Origin: Crocosphaera sp.
GTDB taxonomy: Bacteria; Cyanobacteriota; Cyanobacteriia; Cyanobacteriales; Microcystaceae
Reading direction: 5' to 3'
Assembly (NCBI RefSeq): GCF_030064895.1
Contig: NZ_JASJEB010000005.1
Span: 31,078-95,077 of the forward strand
Length of the DNA: 64,000 bases
How positions within the stretch are numbered: position 1 is the first letter of the stretch; the number at the start of each line of letters is the position of its first letter. The notes beneath the pieces are model-generated. The model was given only the letters and a program-made list of their open reading frames with translations, had not been told where the DNA came from and did not search any database. Shown here piece after piece: positions 7,811-15,944 of this stretch. The translations under genes were made by a program, and so were the position numbers.

Positions 7811-10800
7811 TTATATTGTCGGGTTCAACTGCCGTTGAACTCGATGTTTTTTTTGTTTAATCAATAAATAACTACAGGGAACAAAATAAAGTGCGAGTAA
7901 AGTTGCCCCAAAAATACCTCCAGCAATAACAACAGCTAAGGGTGGCCAAAATCCGCCTCCTCCTAATAATAAAGGAACAAAGCCAATGGTGGTGGTAAAA
8001 GTTGTAGTTAAAACATGACGAGTGGAATGTAAAACCACTTCTCGAATGGCGCGAGGATTGCCTAATTTTGCTTCAGGATCGTCTTTAATAGCGGTTAAAA
8101 CAACGATAGAATCATTAATTGCCACTCCCACCAGGCCAATTGACCCAATAATAGCCATAAAACCGAAAGGATAGTCAAATAACCAGAGTGAAAATAATCC
8201 CAACCCCACCGAACAAATTCCCACCACACCAATAACGCCGGCTAAACGAAACGATCCCAGAGATAACACCAAGGTTGCAACCATGATAATAGTTAACCCA
8301 CCAACCAAGGATAATAAACCCCCCACTGCATTATTTCTTTCCGCTGCTTCTCCGCCAATTTCTAGGGTATAACCATTAGGTAAAGCAAAATTAGCATTTT
8401 CTAGGCGTTTTTCAAAGTCTGACAAAACTTGAGAGGGCAATACTCCTGTTTCGATGAATCCTTGAACAGTATTAACTCGTTTTCCGTTGCGTCGGGTAAT
8501 TTGGTTAATTTCCGGTAAAAGGGTGACATTCCCCACAGAGGTTAAGGGTATTGACTGTCCATTTGCAGTTAAATCTAGGGACCGAATGTTATCTAAGTCT
8601 CCCCTTTGTAAACCATCCACCCGAACTCTGACGGGTAATTCTTCGGAAGATTCGATGATAGTTCCCCCTGTAACCCCTTCTAAATTGGAATTTAACTGAG
8701 TCGCAATAGTAGCATTACTAAATTGGGTTAAACGACTTTTTTCTTCATCTATTTGTAACCCCAATTTGGCTAAATTCTCACTGAGACTATCACGGGTATG
8801 GGTAATATGGTTAACTTGGCTAAATTCTTTCCTTAATTTTTCGCCTAAATCGCTTAAAATATCTAAATTTGAGCCATATACACGAACTTCAACTGGTGCA
8901 TCTACTGGAGGCCCTTGTTCCAGGGAACGCACTAATACCCTAGCATTAGGGTATATTTGATCGAGTTGGGTTTGTAGAATAGGAATTAAGGTACGAGAAA
9001 TTTCAGGAGATTCTGTTTCTACTAAAGCTTGAGCGTAATTTGGCTCATTTTTCCGTCCTTCAACCAAATTATAGTAAAATCTGGGCGCACTTCGACCAAC
9101 AAACCAGTGAACATTTTTCACCCCTTCGTGTTCTAAAATCAACTGACGCGCTTCTAAAACTTGATCACGGGTTTGACTGAGGGGAGTAGATGCAGGAAAT
9201 TCTAACTCCAGATTAAATTGATCCCGATCTGCTGGAGGGAAAAACTGTTCTTGTAGGGTTCCTGCTTGCATAAAACCGATTATTGGTAAGAAAAGGGCTA
9301 AGAAAATGCCTAAAATGGGATATTTAAACAGTTGATGTAAACTCCAGCGATATTTTCGGGTTAACCATCCCCAAGAAAATCCTTGATTCAACCATCGCAA
9401 GGGTAAAAAAGAAGAGGAATGGAAATTTTTGGGGCTAAAATGAGCCGCAATAGCAGGAATAATGCTTAAAGAGATTAAAAGTGAGAAAATTAAGGCAATA
9501 ATAACGTTAATACCAATAGTTCCTACAAATTCTCCTGATGGCCCTGGTAATAAGGCAATTGGTAAAAATGCGCAAACGGTGGTTAAAGTGGATGCAAGTA
9601 AGGGAATAAAAAGATAATTTACAGTCTTTTTAATCGCTTTAGTGGGATTTAAGCCCGTTTTTAAACGATTTTGTACTTCATCCACCACCACAATCGCATT
9701 ATCGATTAATAACCCTAACGCAACAATTAATCCAGTGATGGACATTTGATGTAGGGGAATATTTAACCATTGCATCCCTGCAAACACCATCAACCCTGAT
9801 AATGGTAACGCGATCCCGACAATTAAGGCTGATCTCCAGCCCATCATTAATAATGTTACGGCGAATACACAAGCTGCACCGAGTAAAAGATTGAAAATTA
9901 AACTGGTAAGGCGATTTTCTACATAAGGGGTTTGATCAAAGATTATATTAACCTCTAATCCCCTGGGAAGGGTTTCCCGAAAGCGATCTAAGCTTTGATA
10001 AACTTGTTGGGACCATTGATCTATGCGTTGATTGGATCGCACTAATAAAGCAATGGCGATCGCTGGATGTCCATTAATAATGGCAATATCTGAGGGAGGT
10101 TGCTGTATTCCTTTACTGACTAAAGCAATATCTCCCACACGGGTAATTTGACTAGAAAGGGAAGATTGTAGAGGTATTTGTTTAATTCTTGCTAAACTGT
10201 CTAATTCTGTATCAACTTCTAGCAATAACTCATTTTCAGCATTTCTCAGTTGTCCTGATGCTACTTTAGCGTCACTTTCTTCAATGGTTTGAGCAACTTG
10301 TTGTGGGGTTAACCCTAAACTAGATAGTGCAATGGGGTTAATTTCTACTAAAATCTCTTCATCGGGTTCTCCTCGTAATTCTACGTCTTCTGTTCCCGAA
10401 ATTGAACGTAATTCGTCTTCTAACATCTTCGCACGACGGCGTAAAATGGCATAGTTAGGATCATTATCCTGTTCCCAGGTTACACCAATTAACATGGCGT
10501 AAGCTTTGATTTTTATTTCTTCAAATTCGGGTTCAGTTGCATCTAGAGGCAGATCAACCTTAGCATCATTAATTTTATCTCTAATTTGGGACCAAATTGG
10601 CTCCACTTCGGTAACTTCATCCTGTAATTCTACAGTAATGAAAGAAAGTTCACTTTGAGAAACGGAGTCTAAGGTTTTAATTTCCTCAATTTCTTGCAAT
10701 TTATCCTCTAGTTTCTCGGTTATTAGGGATTCCACTCTTTCCGCATTAGTTCCTGGCCAAAAAGTGGTGATGGTTGCAACCCGTGATATCAGTTCAGGAT

Positions 10801-10903
10801 CTTCCATTCTCGGAAGTAGTTGAAAGGAAGATAAACCAACAAAAAGAATTAGGAGAATTGTTAGGATTAATAAGCGTAAATTTCGATAAAAGATAGTAGC
10901 CAT
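7811..10903 (-). CDS. RND-family efflux transporter, inner-membrane pump subunit
   Basis: A 1030-aa AcrB/HAE1-like proton-driven pump. The N-terminal helix (LRLLILTILLILFVGLSS) is followed by the periplasmic loop starting LPRMEDPE, then the six-helix bundle with GLLIDNAIVVVDEV in TM4 and the matching GVAINDSIVVL in TM10, showing the usual internal duplication. TM4 has Asp-Asn rather than the Asp-Asp of AcrB, as in many non-drug HAE relatives, so the substrate is uncertain. It lies 114 bases downstream of its membrane-fusion partner, probably in one transcript, and is likely controlled by the divergent PadR gene. The last 11 residues (HRVQRQLNPTI) are encoded by a palindromic repeat, so the original C-terminus was probably different. 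No outer-membrane channel gene is nearby. Confidence 0.9.
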   Translation of the reverse strand: MATIFYRNLRLLILTILLILFVGLSSFQLLPRMEDPELISRVATITTFWPGTNAERVESLITEKLEDKLQEIEEIKTLDSVSQSELSFITVELQDEVTEVEPIWSQIRDKINDAKVDLPLDATEPEFEEIKIKAYAMLIGVTWEQDNDPNYAILRRRAKMLEDELRSISGTEDVELRGEPDEEILVEINPIALSSLGLTPQQVAQTIEESDAKVASGQLRNAENELLLEVDTELDSLARIKQIPLQSSLSSQITRVGDIALVSKGIQQPPSDIAIINGHPAIAIALLVRSNQRIDQWSQQVYQSLDRFRETLPRGLEVNIIFDQTPYVENRLTSLIFNLLLGAACVFAVTLLMMGWRSALIVGIALPLSGLMVFAGMQWLNIPLHQMSITGLIVALGLLIDNAIVVVDEVQNRLKTGLNPTKAIKKTVNYLFIPLLASTLTTVCAFLPIALLPGPSGEFVGTIGINVIIALIFSLLISLSIIPAIAAHFSPKNFHSSSFLPLRWLNQGFSWGWLTRKYRWSLHQLFKYPILGIFLALFLPIIGFMQAGTLQEQFFPPADRDQFNLELEFPASTPLSQTRDQVLEARQLILEHEGVKNVHWFVGRSAPRFYYNLVEGRKNEPNYAQALVETESPEISRTLIPILQTQLDQIYPNARVLVRSLEQGPPVDAPVEVRVYGSNLDILSDLGEKLRKEFSQVNHITHTRDSLSENLAKLGLQIDEEKSRLTQFSNATIATQLNSNLEGVTGGTIIESSEELPVRVRVDGLQRGDLDNIRSLDLTANGQSIPLTSVGNVTLLPEINQITRRNGKRVNTVQGFIETGVLPSQVLSDFEKRLENANFALPNGYTLEIGGEAAERNNAVGGLLSLVGGLTIIMVATLVLSLGSFRLAGVIGVVGICSVGLGLFSLWLFDYPFGFMAIIGSIGLVGVAINDSIVVLTAIKDDPEAKLGNPRAIREVVLHSTRHVLTTTFTTTIGFVPLLLGGGGFWPPLAVVIAGGIFGATLLALYFVPCSYLLIKQKKHRVQRQLNPTI
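7821..7842. repeat. Palindromic repeat forming the 3' end of the RND gene
   Basis: Arms GTTCAAC and GTTGAAC flank TGCC, with one further imperfect pair outside. It resembles the GGCCGTT-centred palindromes at 4449 and 42094, and it is translated as part of the pump's last residues. Confidence 0.6.
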
Positions 10904-11017
10904 TTTTTGAAGTCAGAAGTCAGAAGTCAGAAGTCAGAAGTTTAATTGATGAAAAATCAAGATCAGAAATGTAATTGATAAAAAATCTATAACTGTTAAC
11001 TGTTCATTGTTCATTGT
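10904..11017. repeat. Gap between RND subunits with GAAGTCA heptads
   Basis: GAAGTCA repeats at about 10911-10938, followed by a second run of TTCATTG/TTAACTG-like units at 10985-11015. No promoter or gene is evident; the gap probably grew by repeat expansion within the operon. Confidence 0.7.
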
Positions 11018-12361
11018 TTACTCTTCACTAATCACCGTTTGTCCTGGTACAATTCGTTGAGTTCCTTGCGCAATAATGCGATCGCCTGGGTTAATGGTTC
11101 CCCTGACTAAAACTCGGTTACTTTCGGTGTATAAAACCTCTATATCTCTTTTTTCAACGATTTGTGTGCTATTTTCTCCTTCAACAACCACATAACAAGA
11201 CCATAAACCGCGATCGCCTTTTATTAATGCTGTAGTCGGTAACCAAAACCCTGATTGAGAGATGGTTTCACTCACATTTAAACGAGCGATCGCACCTTTA
11301 GGAACTCGAAACGCGGCACTAGATTCTAGGGTTAAAATGATAGTTTGAGTACGGGTAGCAGCATCTACTTCGGGTAAAATAGCGGAAAGATTAGCTATAT
11401 AATTTTTATTATTAATTAAGACAGAATATCTATTTTTTTGCCTAATTGTGGATATTTTTTCAACGGGAATACCAATTCTTACCTCTAGCTTACTATTTTC
11501 CACCAATTTAACAATTGACTGTCCTGTAGAAACCACTGTCCCTTCATCAATCAACTGTTGCGCAATAGTTCCAGAGTAGGGTGACTTGAGGTTACTTTTG
11601 TTTATATCTAAATTTATCCGTTGAATACTAGCTTCTAATTGTTTAATAATCGCTTGTTGTGCATTAATCTTTTCTATTCTGGTTCCTGCTAATAGCTCAT
11701 CCAGACGACTCTGCGCTTCGGCCAACTGTGCAGTTAAAGCATTACTATTAAAAGAAACTTCGTCAAGTTGTTCGAGAGAAATTGCACCCTCTTGATAAAG
11801 ATATTCTCTTCTTTCTCTTTTTGCTACTTCTAAACTCAATCTTTCTTGTATTTGCTGAACAATAGCTCTTGCTGCATTAATTTCCTCTGGTCTAGCACCC
11901 CGGTTTAATTCGGCTAAAATAGCTAATTGTTGAGATTTTTGCGCCTCTAACTGCAATTTCTCTGTTTCTAGCTGAGAAGTATCCAGTGTGGCAATAATTT
12001 CTCCCTCGGCAACCATATCGCCTTCATCTATATACAAGTTAACTACTTTTCCCCCTCTTTCAAACCCCAAGGAACTTTCCCTTATGGTTGCTGTCTCTCC
12101 TGTATAGGTTCTTTCAATTGAATAGCGAGAAATTGGGGCAATTTTAAGGGTTTTGACCTTTAAAACAGTAGGAGAAGTTGCCGAGGGTGATTTAAATTGA
12201 GTTGTTTCTTGGGGACGATACTGACTCCCCACCATAAACCCTGCTAACATTAATCCTCCACCCATGATGATCGTAAGGAGTAAATTCCTAAAATTCATCT
12301 TTTTTGCGGTAATAACAAACGAATTCTCTTTAGTAGCGGATTTATGCCATGCTTTACTCAT
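11018..12361 (-). CDS. RND efflux membrane-fusion (HlyD/MFP) subunit
   Basis: The periplasmic adaptor linking the RND pump to an outer-membrane channel; 447 aa. An N-terminal anchor (NLLLTIIMGGGLMLAGFMVG, about residues 25-45) precedes a split biotinyl-lipoyl domain (DEGDMVAEGEIIATLD and SPYSGTIAQQLIDEGTVVSTG). Between the halves lies a long coiled-coil hairpin rich in Gln, Glu and Leu (residues about 125-240), then beta-barrel and membrane-proximal domains. The ATG at 12361 gives a short hydrophilic lead; Met22 (MNFRN) is an alternative start. It is the first gene of the operon with the pump and is divergent from padR, with the 19-bp inverted repeat in its promoter region. Confidence 0.9.
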   Translation of the reverse strand: MSKAWHKSATKENSFVITAKKMNFRNLLLTIIMGGGLMLAGFMVGSQYRPQETTQFKSPSATSPTVLKVKTLKIAPISRYSIERTYTGETATIRESSLGFERGGKVVNLYIDEGDMVAEGEIIATLDTSQLETEKLQLEAQKSQQLAILAELNRGARPEEINAARAIVQQIQERLSLEVAKRERREYLYQEGAISLEQLDEVSFNSNALTAQLAEAQSRLDELLAGTRIEKINAQQAIIKQLEASIQRINLDINKSNLKSPYSGTIAQQLIDEGTVVSTGQSIVKLVENSKLEVRIGIPVEKISTIRQKNRYSVLINNKNYIANLSAILPEVDAATRTQTIILTLESSAAFRVPKGAIARLNVSETISQSGFWLPTTALIKGDRGLWSCYVVVEGENSTQIVEKRDIEVLYTESNRVLVRGTINPGDRIIAQGTQRIVPGQTVISEE

Positions 12362-12407
12362 GATCTTAAACCTATATATCAGGTTTTGTATTATAGTAAC
12401 TAACTAT

Positions 12408-12458
12408 ATATACAACTTGTTGAATACACTTTTAATGTATATTCAACAAGTTGTATAT
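12408..12458. promoter_or_regulatory. Perfect 19-bp inverted repeat, candidate PadR operator
   Basis: ATATACAACTTGTTGAATA (12408-12426) and its exact reverse complement (12440-12458) are separated by 13 bases, in the 160-bp gap between the divergent efflux operon and the PadR gene. Its position and symmetry suit a dimeric regulator that controls both directions. Each arm also contains a smaller near-palindrome (CAACTTGTTG). A hairpin in the RNA is possible too. Confidence 0.6.
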
Positions 12459-12522
12459 GTCAAGGAGACTTTTTTGCAAATCTTGTTATTGGGTGAAAAA
12501 AACCAATAATTGAGTTAAATTG

Positions 12523-13095
12523 ATGATAAAAACCGAAGAAAAAGCAATGGCATTAACTCACACGATTTTAGTTACTATAGCGACCGAACCCCATACAGGG
12601 TATGAAATTTGGAAAAATTTTGAAGAGACATTGAATTGTTTTTGGAAAGCGAGTCAACAACAAATTTATCGAGAATTAGGAAAAATGGAACAAAAAGGAT
12701 TAGTTAATTCAGAAATGATTTTTCAACAAGGTCGTCCTAATAAAAAACTTTATTCAATTACAGAACAAGGAAAAATAGAATTAGAAAAGTGGATAAGTTT
12801 CCCATCTGAACCCACAGTTATTCGAGAAGATTTATTAGTTAAAATTAGAGCCGGATCTTTAGTAAATCCAGAAATTATTCTGCAAGAACTAAAACATCGT
12901 CGTCAAATTCATCAAGAAACTTTAACCCGTTATCAACAAAAAGAAAAAGATTATTTAAAGAATATTGATAGTTTAACTCCATCGGATTATTGTCTTTATT
13001 TAACCCTGAAAAGAGGAATTATTTATGAAAATGAATGGATTGAATGGTGTGACGAAGCTTTAGAATATTTCAGTAGTTTAAAACTAGATTCTTGA
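12523..13095 (+). CDS. PadR-family transcriptional regulator
   Basis: A 190-aa winged-helix repressor. The PadR domain covers about residues 10-95: ILVTIATEPHTGYEIWKNFE, then WKASQQQIYRELGKMEQKGLV (recognition helix) and GRPNKKLYSITEQGK (wing). The C-terminal half (residues 100-185) is helical and matches the vir-like PadR dimerisation domain. PadR proteins sense small hydrophobic molecules and commonly repress adjacent efflux genes; the divergent RND operon and the 19-bp inverted repeat fit that. I use the ATG at 12523; a TTG three bases before and Met9 (MALTH, 12547) are alternatives, none with a strong ribosome site. The 3' end overlaps bioD by 12 bases in convergent orientation. Confidence 0.88.
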   Translation: MIKTEEKAMALTHTILVTIATEPHTGYEIWKNFEETLNCFWKASQQQIYRELGKMEQKGLVNSEMIFQQGRPNKKLYSITEQGKIELEKWISFPSEPTVIREDLLVKIRAGSLVNPEIILQELKHRRQIHQETLTRYQQKEKDYLKNIDSLTPSDYCLYLTLKRGIIYENEWIEWCDEALEYFSSLKLDS

Positions 13096-13758
13096 TAATT
13101 CTGATGTGAACTGTAAATTAGTAGCAACATGAGCTAATGTAGAAATATCTTCAATATTTTCTAAATAAGGAATCATTCCCAAAATAGGAATTTTGGTCAG
13201 AGACTCAATCAAAGAAATAGGAGTAAAATCAACAATTTCTTGCTCAGATATAGGTTGAAAACAACTTAAAATAATCCCCTTTAAATTAACATTATGTTGA
13301 CGGGCCAAAGCAACATTAGCAACCGTTTGAGCGATCGCCCCTAACTTAACAGGAACCACCAAAACCGTCTCTAAACCCCAGTTTCCTGCAATATCAGCCA
13401 CAGTTAACTCCCAAGTCACGGGGGACCCTAACCCACCCAGTCCCTCCGCTAAAACGAGCTTTTTACGCTGCTGTAAATCATTTAACCCCTGCTGTACCAG
13501 ATCCAAAGGAATAGGACGGTTTTCCCTTTGTGCAGCCACAGGAGGGGCGACAGGGGTATCATAACGTAGGGGGTTGACTATCTCTAGATCGGGGAATAAT
13601 TTTTGATAGTGTTCGCGATCGCCGATCCCAGTTTGTATTAATTTAATCAACCCTAACGACTCTATGGGGTGATGGGTTTGCCAATAAGCAGCTATTGCGG
13701 AGGTAACAACAGTTTTACCTATTTCGGTATCAGTCCCAACGATAAATAAGGTGGTCAT
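13084..13758 (-). CDS. bioD: ATP-dependent dethiobiotin synthetase BioD
   Basis: BioD closes the ureido ring of 7,8-diaminopelargonate to give dethiobiotin in biotin synthesis. The 224-aa protein has the P-loop variant GTDTEIGKTVVTSA at residues 8-21, a Lys-x2-QTG segment (KLIQTG, usually KPVQTG) around residue 40, and the EGLGGLGSP loop near residue 105 that resembles the VEGAGG motif. It is slightly shorter than the E. coli enzyme. It stands alone, without other bio genes, and its end overlaps the padR end tail to tail. Confident of family; the KLIQTG change is worth noting but the Lys is kept. Confidence 0.9.
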   Translation of the reverse strand: MTTLFIVGTDTEIGKTVVTSAIAAYWQTHHPIESLGLIKLIQTGIGDREHYQKLFPDLEIVNPLRYDTPVAPPVAAQRENRPIPLDLVQQGLNDLQQRKKLVLAEGLGGLGSPVTWELTVADIAGNWGLETVLVVPVKLGAIAQTVANVALARQHNVNLKGIILSCFQPISEQEIVDFTPISLIESLTKIPILGMIPYLENIEDISTLAHVATNLQFTSELSRI

Positions 13759-13883
13759 GTTCCCAATTAATAATTAACAATTAACAATTAATAATTAATA
13801 ATAGTTGATCGGAGGAAGTTACTCCCCGTCTCCCCGTCTCCCCGTCTCCCAGTCCCCCAGTCCCCCAGTCCCCCCCTAAAAAT
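13759..13883. repeat. AATTAAC heptads followed by CCCCGTCT/CCCAGTC units
   Basis: An AT-only repeat (13767-13803, heptads such as AATTAAC/AATTAAT) is followed by a C-rich array (13821-13875) of CCCCGTCT and CCCAGTC units. The C-rich family is the same as that inserted into mutS2. No gene is seen. Confidence 0.8.
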
Positions 13884-15353
13884 TTAATCTAGGTTTAAAG
13901 CTGCGATCGCTTCTTTTATTTGTCCCTGATTTGGTTTGTCTTCTTCGCAGACTTCAAAGGTTTTTTGAGAAGCTGTTGGCCAATGTAGCAGTTGTAAACA
14001 AAGATCGGCGATCGCATCTCGACTAACTTGGCCTTTTAAGTTATCTCCTTGCTCAAAAAATAAGGCTTTATCCCCAGGTTTCTCGGTTAAAGCGCAAGGA
14101 CGAATAATCGTATAATTTAACCCACTCTGACGTAATACGTCTTCTCCTTTCAACTTCCAGGTGAGAATACCACCCAGTTGATCGTTCATTTTTACAGCCG
14201 GGGGTTGTTCTTCTAAATTTATATCAGATCGACCGGGACGAGTAACACCGGCAGAACTAATTAAAATAAATTGTGGGGTGTTAACTTTGCGTCCGTAAGC
14301 TTTAATATTACTAACATCTAAGCGAAATAAACCAGGAGAAAATTTCGGGTTTAAACCCCCATCGTACTCGAACTTTGTTTGCATTAACTGCATAGAATAG
14401 ATACAACTGGGGTCAAACTTTCCCATTTCTGGTACGGTTTTGGCACGAAAGACCGGTATCAACTCAGAAAAAGGAATACGTACCGTTGTCGGGATGTTAG
14501 AAAAGGTATCAAAAGAGTAACTATAACCAACACCATCCCATTTCCCTTCGCAACGAATGATAAATTTATAGCGTTTACCGTCTCCTTCTACTCTTAATTC
14601 TATGCCTTCATATTCAGACAGATCCACCGGAGGAGTTAAATTTTTCGTTCTAACCGAAGCAAAACCCCCATTATTAGCGATGGAAACGTTTCCTGAAAAC
14701 ACCGCTTTATTTTGTTCTAAACGCATATTACTTTCACTAACCCCTCCCATCACCACATCATCTACTGCACCCCAAGTCTCTTTTATTGCTTCTGTGGGAT
14801 GACTAAAATCAAATAATAATTTGGTATCGGATCTCAGATATTTTTTTACTACCTCCGTTAAGTTTTTCATGCCTAAATATTCCACTGTTTCAGGAGTATC
14901 CACAACTTGTGGCATATAAAACTTAATTCCCTGGTAATATTTATCACGGTTAGGGGTGTCTCCTTCTACCGGTTGTACACGGGTTCCTACACAAGAAATA
15001 ACGGCCGAAACATTTTCTAATAGTCTGGGGGTCAAGGTTTCGGGACGGGTAACGTCTCCCTGAACAAGTTCCACTTTCTCATCAAAAAGGGGTTTAGCTG
15101 CTTCCATATCCCGTACTAAGGCACGAACATAATAATTTTGTTCTAATAAAAGACGAACCACACGCTTACCGACACCTCCTGTGGCTCCGGTAACTAAGAT
15201 CATACTCATAGTTTCATTATTTAGGTTAACTGAAGGGCGATCGCTTGGCTGAAATAGTTTTTGCAGATCACTAACAAACGGAATCAATTCAAAATAGTTT
15301 AAGGTGTTTAGAAAACGCCCTAAGTCCCATGATTTACGTTCTTGCTCACTCAT
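13884..15353 (-). CDS. NAD(P)-binding SDR protein with an inserted CIA30 domain
   Basis: From the ATG at 15353 (MSEQERKSWDLGRFLN) the protein is 489 aa. A Rossmann fold begins near residue 50 with VTGATGGVGKRVVRLLLEQ. After about 150 residues it is interrupted by a CIA30-type domain (complex I intermediate-associated protein 30): LLFDFSHPTEA, WGAVDDVVMGGVSES, then a beta-rich stretch to about residue 360. The SDR half then resumes with FILISSAGVTRPGR and LNYTIIRPCALTEKPG. The arrangement is known in cyanobacteria and plant plastids; the role is unproven, possibly assembly of NDH-1 or thylakoid complexes. The frame extends 32 codons upstream, but that part lies in an IS-like hairpin element, so the shorter start is preferred. 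Confidence 0.82.
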   Translation of the reverse strand: MSEQERKSWDLGRFLNTLNYFELIPFVSDLQKLFQPSDRPSVNLNNETMSMILVTGATGGVGKRVVRLLLEQNYYVRALVRDMEAAKPLFDEKVELVQGDVTRPETLTPRLLENVSAVISCVGTRVQPVEGDTPNRDKYYQGIKFYMPQVVDTPETVEYLGMKNLTEVVKKYLRSDTKLLFDFSHPTEAIKETWGAVDDVVMGGVSESNMRLEQNKAVFSGNVSIANNGGFASVRTKNLTPPVDLSEYEGIELRVEGDGKRYKFIIRCEGKWDGVGYSYSFDTFSNIPTTVRIPFSELIPVFRAKTVPEMGKFDPSCIYSMQLMQTKFEYDGGLNPKFSPGLFRLDVSNIKAYGRKVNTPQFILISSAGVTRPGRSDINLEEQPPAVKMNDQLGGILTWKLKGEDVLRQSGLNYTIIRPCALTEKPGDKALFFEQGDNLKGQVSRDAIADLCLQLLHWPTASQKTFEVCEEDKPNQGQIKEAIAALNLD

Positions 15354-15480
15354 CGAAAAATTGGGTCTGAAACCCCGTCCTTTTAGGACGGCTTTACAAT
15401 CCCCTAACGGGAGCGAGTTTTGAAACACCGATAAGGCCGAGACTCGCAAACTCGTTTAAAGTCCCTTCCCACAACACAAC
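15354..15480. mobile_element. Possible IS200/IS605-type end or MITE remnant
   Basis: A hairpin CCGTCCTTTTAGGACGG (about 15378-15394) lies between the SDR start and the noncoding region, followed by CCCCTAACGGGAG. Similar GACGGGGTTT hairpins flank IS200/IS605-type elements in cyanobacteria. No transposase remnant could be read in any frame, so this is a tentative call. Confidence 0.35.
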
Positions 15481-15593
15481 TAAGATGTCCTGTCTAACAG
15501 CACCCAACCAATTGGGTTTACAGATAGTCCGAACTAGGGAGGTATTCGGAAGTGTGTGCTAAGCTGTGTCTCAATGTGGTATTCACTTCTTGC

Positions 15594-15645
15594 GTCACCT
15601 AGATTGGTCTAGGCAATCCCTGCACTTTCAGGGCAGGGTTGGTGA
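15594..15645 (+). ncRNA. Candidate three-way-junction RNA fold
   Basis: TCACC (15595-15599) can pair with GGTGA (15641-15645), enclosing two hairpins: TAGA-TTGG-TCTA and CCCTGC with GCAGGG. The fold is unusually tidy for intergenic DNA. It could be a leader element of the gene at 15945, part of an IS-end RNA, or chance. I do not recognise a riboswitch class. Confidence 0.25.
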
Positions 15646-15675
15646 AAATCTGCTCTTAAGCTTAGATCGTTAATG

Positions 15676-15726
15676 ATTTTTTAATCACTAACTAATCATA
15701 ACAACAACAGCAATCAGGTTGCTAGT
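15676..15726 (+). repeat. 51-base element, copy 1 (second copy at 22752-22802)
   Basis: This stretch, ending AGCAATCAGGTTGCTAGT, matches 22752-22802 in length without gaps, with about eight differences that are all transitions. Both copies contain CAACAACAGCAA and a small AGCAA/TTGCT inverted pair. No gene is inside. Confidence 0.6.
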
Positions 15727-15825
15727 GCAGCGTAGTGGAAATAACCCACCAGTCCCAACAGCCTCAAACCCTTACCAGCCGCTAAGTTATTCTGCGATCA
15801 CTCCGAACAGAAAAAGGTGAAAAAT

Positions 15826-15876
15826 CTTTCATTTATCTTTCATAATCGTTCATATAAACTTCATGTAAAGATCATT
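15826..15876 (+). promoter_or_regulatory. Phased TTCAT direct repeats, PhoB/OmpR-type box candidate
   Basis: TTCAT starts at 15828, 15839, 15849 and 15860, with ATCAT at 15871, so the repeats are spaced 10-11 bases. The first pair, CTTTCATTTATCTTTCATA, resembles the E. coli PhoB box (CTGTCATAWAWCTGTCA). The array ends about 70 bases before the ATG of the P-loop gene. This is the arrangement that tandem OmpR/PhoB-family dimers bind. Confidence 0.45.
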
Positions 15877-15944
15877 CAATAATGTTTTTCTATTAGATAA
15901 GCAAAAACTTGAAACCGTTTACAACAAGTTTAGAGGTTACCCGT

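Larger units (their letters stand above)
15481..15944. other. Noncoding stretch with structured elements
   Basis: No protein gene is supported here. The stretch holds a compact foldable segment (15594-15645), one copy of a duplicated 51-base element (15676-15726) and a phased TTCAT array (15828-15875), each listed separately. Confidence 0.5.

Noticed and set aside
7571..7867. 98-codon plus-strand frame after moaA
   Set aside because: It starts at GTG, runs through the GGAGTTC repeat and overlaps the RND gene end; no recognisable domain.
12264..12509. 81-codon plus-strand frame over the efflux-padR gap
   Set aside because: It crosses the fusion-subunit start and the 19-bp inverted repeat and shows no protein-like features.
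15354..15449. N-terminal extension of the CIA30/SDR protein
   Set aside because: The 32 extra codons fall in an IS-like hairpin element, while the family alignment starts at MSEQERKSWD.
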